A DNA stretch of 64,000 nucleotides from Rhodamnia argentea (taxonomy: Eukaryota > Streptophyta > Magnoliopsida > Myrtales > Myrtaceae): assembly GCF_020921035.1 (NCBI RefSeq), contig NC_063150.1, forward strand, positions 868,001 to 932,000, written 5' to 3'. A program made the translations under genes and the position numbers. A model generated the notes under the pieces. That model worked only from the letters and a program-made list of their open reading frames with translations, was not told the origin of the DNA and did no database searches. Shown piece by piece: positions 51,461 through 61,461 of the stretch (positions are counted from its first letter, which is position 1; each line of letters begins with the position of its first letter).

Positions 51461-52750
51461 TGAGAGGAAAGTACAGGTGGGAAGGGAAAAGCACTCTTCT
51501 TTCCTCGCTTTGCTTTATCTGGGTGGTGGTGACACAACGGAGGAGCAAACGCGTCGCGCTTGTTCTTTGGTCTTTTATATTTGACTATTTTCTTGGAGGC
51601 ATCGCTTGAGATTGGGCTTGCAATTTATTATTTATACCTCATTTTGGATGTTTGTTTCAATTGCGTCGTTCCATGCTTTTTCCCTCTTACAAAAACATCA
51701 ACAGCGGCACGGAAGCGTGGTCGGTGCAGATTCTGTGGTGACGACGTGCAAGGGCCTGGCTCCTTCCTGTTCCTAGGCACCAACCGATATATTGTTGTTT
51801 TATTTTTATTTTATTTTTTGGGTTAAGTGTGCTTAATAAAGATGTCCTGATTTCCAAAACCGATCGTACTTAACAGTTAACACACCAGAAATCCGCGTTA
51901 CAAAACATTTATTACTCAATTGCTTAACAAGTGTTCTTGAGGCACTGTTTGTTTAACAAAATCCTCCTCATTATAATCATATAGACAGCGCAAGTAATTA
52001 AGTCAAGCGAACGAAACAAGTTAATATTACATTTTTTACTCAATTTCCATTGACCTGTTTTATCAAATTCTTGTCATTATAATCATATAGACAGCATAGG
52101 TAATTAAGTTAAGTGGACGAAACAGTTAATATAATATTTTTTTACTCAATTGCCATTGACCTGTTTTACCACAACTAGCTAATTATTCCAATATGAAGTT
52201 CAAGAGATTGGCGCAAAGGGTTGTCAGCCTTGCCGGCCAGCCAGAAGGGCCCATTGGCCCTCGCCATATCCAAGCGAGTGAGCGAGTTTGGCCCTTGCCT
52301 TGCCTACCACGAGCGAGCCATAACCGCTTGTCATAGACAAGTGACGGCCGAGTCACCGTCGCCTAACCTCTGGTGTGAGTCTCCTACCCCCGTCAACGAC
52401 CAAAAAGCTCTACATGGCAATTTTCTTTGGATAATTAGTGGCATGTAGACATAATTGACAAAATTGCTAAGGAAGAAGTTGATAATATATTTGGCAAGAA
52501 TAGGAGGACTCGATCAAATAAATTAAGAAAGTTAGAGATCTTGATTGTCGGTAGGTTTAAGGATCCATTCGCACATTTGACAAGAGTCACGAGCCTAAAA
52601 ATATACTTAACCTTCTAGGTTCTTGGAGTAAAACCAATCATTTTTTTATGTTTTTATTTTCAGTCATCCAAAGAATACTTTGAATAGGAGTAACTAACGG
52701 AAAATGTGACAAACTTTAAGCATACATCTAATTCCATAAGTGAGAATAAC
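51461..52750. other. Intergenic DNA with a tandem duplication and a GC-rich patch
   Basis: No gene. Contains the tandem repeat at 51945-52160 and a GC-rich patch at about 52205-52430 with 'ggccggccag'-type words, like the cores of the inverted-repeat elements at 35790 and 53531. It may be part of an eroded element of that type. Confidence 0.4.
51945..52160 (+). repeat. Two-copy tandem repeat, period about 110 bp
   Basis: Units 51945-52054 and 52055-52160 share 'cattataatcatatagacag', 'gtaattaag', 'gacgaaac' or 'aacgaaac', and 'ttactcaatt', and end in 'ccattgac' followed by 'ctgttt'. Confidence 0.75.
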
Positions 52751-53413
52751 TAGGGGTGATCGGTTTCCGATTTGATCGGGTTCCCTTCAAGAATCGGGAA
52801 TCGGACCGTGGTCCCGATTCCCATTTTTCGGAACCGGGGACTAGACCGGCCACCCTAGGAACCGGGAACCGGACCGGACCGTCCCGGTCGGTTCCAAGGA
52901 ATTAATAACACGACAAATTTCTGATTTTAGTTTCTTGGAACCAATAACACGATCAAATTAAAAGCTACATGACTTGATTGCACAATGGTCTAAGTTATAG
53001 AAAAAGCACCGTATAATATCATATCGGTGAACCCAAAGCGTAAATTGGAATAATTCGGGTAAGTATTCATCGCATATGGATTTTGATTCTTCAACTCAAG
53101 CATTTTTCAAGGAATCCGAAGATAGTGCAAGTCTTATAGCAGGAAGTACATTTATCGGTTCTCTTTGCAAACTTTTGTTGCGGTATGGCCAACTTGGAGA
53201 AAGTACTAGTTGGGACAATCGGTGGTATGACATCTGCTAGATCTGCTGGGACTTGCGAGAGATGTGAAGATCGAAGAGGCGGGGTTGCGAAATGCAAAAG
53301 AAAGCAAACTCTAAATAATAAACATTACGGTTATTTTATTTTATTTTTTAAAAAATTCGACCGGTCCGGTCCAGACATTCTTGGTTCGAAGCGGTCCAAT
53401 TTGCTCACCCCTA
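52751..53413. mobile_element. hAT-like element of the 'ggttccaa' family
   Basis: 663 bp. Left end TAGGGGTGATCGG; right end, reversed, TAGGGGTGAGCAA. Flanking 8-mers are AGAATAAC and ATAATAAC (7 of 8), the duplication length of hAT elements. The left part is dominated by GGTTCC, CCGG and GGAACCGG words. No transposase frame was seen, so it is non-autonomous. Confidence 0.75.
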
Positions 53414-53530
53414 ATAATAACAGATCTCTAGACACATTGAAGTTTGATGAGGCTATTTCAACTTCTTTTTTTGGTTTTTTATTTCAACTTCTTTGTAGAG
53501 AACAAATTGAGTGATACACAAAAAATCACT

Positions 53531-56298
53531 GGAAAATTGCCAAAAACGTCATAAATCTATTGTTTGTGCCAATTCGGTCTTAAACATTTTGTATTTACGC
53601 CAATTCAGTTTTTCTAGCCAACTTTGGCTGTCGGCACTAACATTGGCAATTTTAAGAAAATGTAATAATTTCTTGAATTTTTTATAATATTAATATAACT
53701 TTTTCTTTTTCCTTTTTTTACCCCTTAGAATTCAAGGCCGGCGAGTGCGTTATGGCCCTCGACTATGGCCGACGAGGGTCGGCCGACGATTGTATACAGT
53801 AGATGGTATGCTACCTATCCTATCGGGGTGTGCCTATGGAAATTATTAACAACATTACATAAGATTATTTACTCAAATGCAAGCAGATGACATATTATTT
53901 CACGATATGCCAAATACCACATAGTAGCTCACCGATATATAAGGTGAGTTGGCCAGGACTATCTTGACTCACGAGGCATTGTCACCACCAACTCATGGGG
54001 AACGAGATCATACACATCCTTTGCCATGCCTCAGTCCATCATCATGGGTGTCCTCTATATTAGTGAGAATAGATACACCATTATACATTCACATGATGAT
54101 GGCCATTTCTTAATATCATAACATGACTACACGAACCATATCATACCATGACTACAAAAGACATGTCATACCATGGCTATAAGAGCCATATCATCATAGG
54201 ATTCATGTTATCTCAACCTTGTGGAGAGCCATCATATACAGTAGAACAACTGGCTAACTCCAAAGTTTCATCCACATACTTATACAAGGGAATAGGCCAT
54301 GGCAAAGGTCTTAGTCATATGGCATCATTAACATACATTTCATACTATTATAATAATCGTCACGTGCATCTCAATAATATGTCATTTCTCATGCAATTAA
54401 TGATAAACAAATAGTCACATGCATTTCAACACGTATATCCATCATCATTTAATCGGGAGCCATACATAGGTAATCGGTAACTTAAGAACCAATACTTATA
54501 AATTGACAACTTCAGAACATGCAACTTTATTCAGAAATGAACATTTCAAACAATTGACGGCGTGCACATCAACAAATTAAAAAAATCAATATCATGAATG
54601 TATCGGAAACTCAATAATCATTAATGTGAATATCGACAACTTAATAATCAACAATGTGCGGATCCGCAACTCAATAATTATTAACGTGAACATGGTAGCA
54701 CTTAGCTAAGGAAATTGTAATTTAGTTGGATTACAAAATATCCTCTTCTAATTTAATTTCAACATTCCCACTTCTTATACTACCAAATCTCATGGGAATC
54801 GATTATTCACAATTTCGACATGCAAAAACTCATCGATTCACATCAAACAAACACAAAAACACACAATCATTATAACTTGCTCACACTTAATCATCAAAGT
54901 TCAAACTAAAATTAACAACCAACAAACAATTAAGTCAAGAGTATTAAATAGATCATTCTAGCTTAGCACCTAAAGTTTTCACTTACCTAAAGTAACCCGA
55001 CATGTGTGGAATTTTGGCTTGACTTTTGGAACGGTAGCTTGATAGAAGGTTGGTGGATGAGTGAATAAAGTGAGGTAAGCCTCTTTATATAGTCCTTGTC
55101 CTCATGATTGCATCTTGATTTAGCCATCAATGATCCTAAGTTTAGAGTATTAAACGGAGAGCAAAATGTCCTCATGGGATTGGTTCAAGTGGCACCTTTA
55201 TTAATTGAAAGGTAAATGTTCCAATGAATTAACTTAAATATGCTTCCTAGAGTACACATCTTACATCTAGGATTTAGCTATCATGATGAAGGGATAAGTG
55301 ACCTTGATAGCCATGATTAGAATACACATCACTAACCCTAAGGGTTAGGCAAATGATGGGGGGAAAGATGGCTTAATTTTATTTGGCCAAGTAAAATGAA
55401 TGAGTCATGAATAACATTAATGTGTTCCGTTGTCATGGATGATGTAATACATGATGTAATGCATGATATCATCACTAATCTAACTTCAATGTCACTAAGA
55501 GCTTTTGGGTTAAAACAATAGGTGGAAAGTGAAGAGAGGTGGCTTCTTCTTGGCCGAGTAAAGAGAACGAGTCAGCAATGCATTAAACGACTAAGGTTAA
55601 AATTAATGATGCAATACATGACATCATAGCCGGACTAAACTTGAAGTCCAAGTTAAGGATATGCGGGTATAAAATACTTAGGAAAAATGAAAAAGGTGTG
55701 CACAAATCATAATACAAGCAACTGCTCAACTATATTGTTTCGAAAGTAGATATTTTGTTAAGTTACTAAAATATTTAGTAAATCAATATGTAAACAAGGA
55801 AACCACTAATCGTTATAAACGTTGATAAGTCCGAAAAATATTTTGAACCCATTCAAATCATTAATGAACAATATCGAAGGTTAGGAAAATCTTGATTCAA
55901 TAGATTTAGAACTTGAAAACAATTCAATACGCATTTGGAGCATATCGGTCCCCTTATTCAACAAATATGAAGGTAAATCAACTACCGTCACTCTAAACCA
56001 TAAACCTCTATGTCGTCATCTATCAATATATTCCCAAAACATTGCATTCCAAGCAACGACGATCACAAAAAGTGATCCTAATTACTACTATCGAATGTAG
56101 AAAATTCTAGATGTCACAAAAAAAGAAAAAAAAAAGAAAAAAAAAACTTAAAAAAATCATTAAATTATTATTAAATTATCATGCCAACGCTGACGGGTCA
56201 AAGTTGGGCGGAGGGATTAAATTGACTCAAATGCAAAATTTTTAGGACTAAATTGACACAACTACAATAAGTTCGGGATTTTTTTAGTAATTTTCCTA
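53531..56298. mobile_element. Mutator-like element, about 2.8 kb
   Basis: Ends are inverted copies: left TGGAAAATTGCCAAAAAC, right reversed TAGGAAAATTACTAAAAAA, continuing through 'gtgccaattcggtctta' and 'gtgtcaatttagtccta'. Flanking 9-mers are AAAAATCAC and AGAAATCAT (7 of 9). A short GC-rich patch (53740-53800) follows the left arm. The 2.2-kb interior has no intact coding frame; it repeats 'catgactac' and 'gatgtaatacatga' words, and its origin is unknown. It may be another element nested inside. Confidence 0.65.
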
Positions 56299-56583
56299 AG
56301 AAATCATTGTAGCAAGTATATTATCTTGAAAATATTGGCATGGGGATTTGACATATCAATGTTAGAGCCTTTTTGGCTTGACATTCAATATCATTTGAAC
56401 TAAAATTCTTAAAACCATTAATGATAACGATCTATTATCGATCAATCAATTTTCCATTGATAGATGAAAACAATCCATCATCTCATCAAGAGATATTGAT
56501 TTCACTTGCATTGACTCTTTCGACATCAACAACTACTCACCCATGGAGAGCTATACGCATAAGTGAAAATTTTGAATTGCTAC

Positions 56584-57039
56584 TAGGGCTGACATAATGG
56601 TCTGATTCTCGAGAGCTTCGATCCGGTACCCCTTTTCATAGAATTAGAACTAGTTACGATCGATCCGGTTCCCGATTCCATGGAAGTGAAACGGGTACGG
56701 TCGGTCCGATTTTCAATTCTAGGTGGAATCGGACAGAAAAATATATACTTTTTAAATTTCCTAAATGTACTTAAACCTAAACCTAATATGGTTAATATGA
56801 TTTTTGGATTTAGCGACCACGCGAAGCAATTAATGAGTGGTGGTACGGTGAATGTTGTTAATAAGAAAAATTTAACGACACACTATAAAAAAATACGACC
56901 GGTCCAATGATTGACCGCTCGGGCATCGGACCGAACCGATTGGTGCGGTTCTCGATCCTTGAAACTAGGAACTGGTCCTTTCGATTTGGTTTCCGGTTCC
57001 AAGGTGTGACGAGACCTATCTGAAAATCGATCATCCCTA
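56584..57039. mobile_element. hAT-like element of the 'ggttccaa' family
   Basis: 456 bp. Left end TAGGGCTGACA; right end, reversed, TAGGGATGATCG. Flanking 8-mers ATTGCTAC and ATTGTTGC agree at 6 of 8 positions. Both arms have 'cggttcc' and 'gatccggt' words and match the element at 52751 in style. Non-autonomous. Confidence 0.7.
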
Positions 57040-57339
57040 ATTGTTGCCATTATACGGTTGTCATTGTTCTCGGGGAATGCGTTGATCATCTTCACTCCAT
57101 TATCTTGAACTTTCCTTGGCATTGGACCTGTTTTATGATGGAAAATGCTAGACAATAGACCTTTCTTTATGAATTATTTGGGAGTATTTGACTAATAATT
57201 GGCAACCAATTAGATTCTCACCGATCTTGGCTATTGAATGACTTGCCCCGAGTGAGTTACTATTACAAGGTTATGTAGATCCTAAGCCCCGAGAATGGTA
57301 GGGACAAAGCTCTTGAAAGTAGATACTTTAGGTTTGGAA

Positions 57340-57685
57340 TAATGACACAAATGATCATTGAACTTTGGCGTATTGTGTAATGCGCTCCAATAACTTTTAA
57401 TTTGTCCAATGTAGTCCCTAAACTTTAACCTAATATCCAATGTAGTCCTTGAACTATGTGGTCCCTCAACTTTTGGAACATGTTCAATTTACTCAATGAA
57501 TTATAGGAAATTGTTCAATATAGTCATTCCATTAATTCAAGTTTAGGGATAATATTGAGCATTTTCTTATAGTTCATAGACTAAGTTGAACATGTTCAAA
57601 AAGTTCGGAACCTACACCGAACAAGTTGAAAGTTCGGGAATAACATTGCGCATTGGCTCAAAGTTGAAAGACCATATAACATCCT
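57340..57685. repeat. Foldback repeat
   Basis: The left arm 'cattgaactttggcgtatt' and the right arm reversed 'ctttcaactttgagccaatg' pair imperfectly, and both continue into 'gtaatgcgc' or 'gcgcaatg'. Inside, 'caatgtagtccctaaacttt' type modules repeat. A fragment of the same family appears near 59745-59830 inverted. Confidence 0.5.
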
Positions 57686-57689
57686 TCCT

Positions 57690-60518
57690 CAATATAGAGT
57701 TGTAGTGTTCCAGGCTCGCTATCGATCTAAGTAACACGCTATGCTTTAATTTGATATTACATATAATATATTTGGTGCATGCGGAAGACTAAAAGAAAAA
57801 CAGCCCATCATACCAGTGCATACGTAACACGATAAGCAAACAATTACGTGGTATGGCCTCGTAGGGTTTCACTAGCTCGTCACACGCATACAGTAAGATT
57901 ATTAAGCAAATTGACAAAATACTTACTTTATATATAGATAAGTAGTTCTTTCATTTTCCAATTCAAATGTAAATCACATCAACTGGGAGAGAATATAAAA
58001 AAGAAACTAGTGTCATGATCCATCATCGGCGTACTCCATCAACGCCATCATATACCACCACACAACCATCGTCAAAAAATAGCTGCCGTGGAACTCCACT
58101 CCTCCAAAAGCCAATATGTACATCCTCCCATGTCTACCACCCATCATACTACATGCTAATACCACCGTTGCTACTATCATCACTATTGTCACTTGCAAGA
58201 GTAGGTGTTAATGGTCCCAACCACCGACTTAGGCCCCCGTACATAGATGTCGCTGAAATAAAGCTCAACACACTCAACCGGAAGTCCTACATTGACTATC
58301 ACCGTGGCACGTAATCTCCATGAACGCTAAACGGGGGATGAGACTTGGTGCGCCCCTCCCAAATACACGTAGTGTGCATTGGCGCTCCAAAATGGTGGGT
58401 AGACTTGAGAGAAGAAGAAGGAAACGACATATCTACCTAGCTGAAAAGATGTCAACCAACGGGGGTGAGCTAAAGCTTAGCAAATTAGACATATAATCAA
58501 ATGACTAAATTGTCTAACTCATCGACCAATTGGGCAAAATTGACCAGACAGGCCAAACAACATTAGTTATTCACCATATGCTAAGGCCGAGCGCCCATTC
58601 ACCCTATTTTCCTTAAATCCACATTCAATTAATATCAAGACAAGCTGTTCGCACTAAATTTCAGACTGTCCGAGGTCACAATAACGTGATACAATAGGTA
58701 TAATTAACATACAATACGTAATTGGTCAATTATCCCATCACCATATTTACGGCCGAAACACCACGCATGGTGTGACTTCAATTTACTTTACTTTAATGAC
58801 GAACTTAATGACCATCTCACGTATTCAAGCTACTCCTAACCTAGAGTTGCTCACTTAAGTGTTAAATCAAACATTGCAAGCCAATTTTTCCTCCCCGATC
58901 ACACCCTATAGCTCTTGGTCACATCACACTATATCCCAAACTTCAATTCACCTCAATTCAATGAAAATTCGGATGATCAATCTTTGAACCCTAGTCACCT
59001 AGAGTCTCACCGGTGTAATCCAACAACTAGCTCGGGCATGCAAGCTCATTTTCCTAGCCATGCAAGACAATTTCTCTCTCGGCATGCCCATTCTCATGGT
59101 TGATGATTCACGCCACAATTATCGGTTATCGGAACAATCTAGTAGTAAGGTTTAGATGACTACTTGCCCTGGGGTTGAGCTTGAAGAAGACGAAGCTCAA
59201 ATTGCACTAAACAAACCGCAGGTCTCCTCCTTTGCTTCTCGGTGCTGCGAGGTTCACCGGGAGACAGCAGGCGAGAGACCGACCAGTGGCGTCGTCGGGG
59301 CCGGGGCTCGAGGCTAGGGAAGTTCGGGGACCATCTTTATCGAGTTGTGGTGTAGCCAGTGCAAGTTGAAAGTGAGAGAGGGTCTCGAGCCAGAGGAGAG
59401 CTCGTGGGTGGAAGAGAGAACCGAGCAGAGGAGAGAGGGAAAATGAGAAGAGAGAGAATGAGTGAGGTTTATCTAGTGGGGCTAGGCTAGGTTGGTCGAT
59501 GGGGTTCCATGGGCAAGCTTCGCGCTCCAATTTTGCTTCGGACCACTTTAACTTACAACAATGCCGTTATCCGTCCACAAATGGTCTGTCCATTTCTAAT
59601 TTCATCGGGCCCGTCGCTAATTCAAGGCCAATGGTCCACCGTCCAAGTAATTACGTCCCCCAAAATCACAATCTCTGATAATTCCAAGCTCGACATTGAC
59701 CAATTTGCTTGTAATTCATACCGGTTGAAATTCGGGTTGTTACAAACCACATTGGATAAATTAAATGTTCGGGAATCACATTACACATTAGCCAAAATTC
59801 AAGAACTATTTGTGTCATTTTTTCCTTTAGGTTTTGCAAGAAAAGGATTTTCCTTGATACCCAACAAGCGAGCATACCGACGATCGGTGTGCTCGTCAGA
59901 AATTGATCAAATGTCTAAGACCACTCTCCGACTCAATGGGCTGGGATTATTATGTGGTCCCATGGCCCTCTATGTACTCACTCTCATCTTGTTTCGATTT
60001 GAAACGAATGCTTTTTACCTCGCTTTGCATTAGATTTGTTGAAATGGGTCTTAAATCCATTTATTAACTTAGAATTATTTAAACGAGTCATAAATGGATT
60101 ACCTTAAATTTGATTAATGTATTTAAATGGTTTCTTGAATGAAAAGCCTAAAATTCTAAATGAATTCGAAGAGTTATTATTATTATTTTTTGCTGCCCTT
60201 TTAAGCTTGGCGCATGTAAGAACAAGAAACAATCTTTCTGATCTCAAAGATGTTAATCTTGCGAGTGTCTACAGGTTTATGTTGTGAATAGATTGAATTT
60301 CAGTGATGGGTACTCTGAACCGCAACTTGATTGGGAAAAAGATGAGACTGAGGGATGAATTGGTACAGCAACTTGAAGTCACCTTGGTGATCGTTTTGCG
60401 AAGTCCTAATAATTGAAAAAACACCAGCAAACTAATGTAAATGATAATAACATTTGATCAAATATAATGACATTTTTAGGTTATAGATTTTTTTATTGGA
60501 TTACGTATTAACAAAAAA
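57690..60518. other. Intergenic DNA, unresolved repeats
   Basis: No gene recognised. On the minus strand the run ending near 59745 reads 'taacaacccgaatttcaac', a word often seen at plant gypsy LTR ends, so part of 58500-59745 could be LTR debris, but no partner LTR or pol fragment was found. The GC-rich patch 59200-59480 has open frames without family signals. Confidence 0.3.
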
Positions 60519-61064
60519 GGTTAACGCCACGAAAAATCGTAAATTGATACACTCGTGATAAATTTATCTTAATTTTTTTACCATTAAATATCCCAAATTA
60601 GTACACATGTGATAAATTTATCCCAAACTATTTTTTTGACTACTAAAAATCCTAAATTGGTACATCTGTGACAAATTTACGCTCCGTTGGATTAATACCA
60701 CGAAAAAGCACAAATCCATACATTTGTGATAAATAGACGGTAAAAACCCCAAACTAATATGTCCGTCAATTGTCACGTATCATCCGACTTAGACAGTTAA
60801 ACCGATGAGGTCCTAAGTTCGAATCTCTCCGGTCACGTCTTGAAGGACTTAATCGGTGGCGGTGGCGCTCATACCCCCACCACCCCGTGGAATAGTTCAT
60901 TGCATGTGGGAAACCTTAGTTACAAATAAATTTGTTATAGTCATATTAATTTGGGATAAATTTATTATAAGTATATCATTTTGAAGGTTTTTTTTGTGAT
61001 CAAAAGAATAATTTAAATTAATTTGTTATTGACGTGCTAATTTGAGATTTTTCGCAGCATTAAT
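60519..61064. mobile_element. MITE of the 28109 family with a nested SINE-like insert
   Basis: Begins GGTTAACGCCACGAAAAATC and ends TTTTTCGCAGCATTAAT. 'gtgataaatttatc' modules lie in both orientations inside. Flanks 'aacaaaaaa' and 'tcaaaaaaa' fit a 9-bp duplication but are low complexity. Confidence 0.65.
60776..60925 (+). mobile_element. SINE-like (tRNA-derived) insert, tentative
   Basis: Contains a B-box-like 'ggtcctaagttcgaatctc' near 60812 with a possible A-box about 40 bp upstream, then a GC-rich body. It interrupts the MITE at 60519-61064. No poly(A) tail or clear target duplication was found. Confidence 0.35.
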
Positions 61065-61084
61065 TCAAAAAAATAATATTTGAG

Positions 61085-61461
61085 AAAATAAAATTGTACT
61101 ACCCACTGCCTCCCTCTGTCCGAGAGTCTCTCTCCTCCTCTCCCTCGGTCGCACATCACAGTCGCACTCCAAGCCGAAGCAACCCTCGCCGCCGTCCCTG
61201 AATTTCGCTCGCGCCCGCGGCAACCCAGCGCCGCCTCTCTCCCTCTTTTGCGGCTCGCCGACTCCGATTCTTCGCCAATCTTTGCCGTCGCCCCGCCTAG
61301 CTCGCCGATTCGCCGTTCGAAGCCGAGGCGAGTACGATGATGTCTATTGACTTTGTCGATGTTGCCTGTCCCGTACAATCTAGAACCAATGACACTTGCC
61401 TTATGTTTGATGTCTTCAGGACACAGTTGTTTCATCTGGTGAAATAAGAAGCTTAAGAGGG
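61085..61461 (+). promoter_or_regulatory. 5' leader region of the L22m gene
   Basis: CT-rich and then GC-rich sequence from 61100 to 61330, like a plant 5' UTR, followed by a likely leader intron (possible donor near 61330, acceptors 'ctag' near 61380 and 'ttcag' near 61420). The start codon follows at 61462. Confidence 0.45.
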
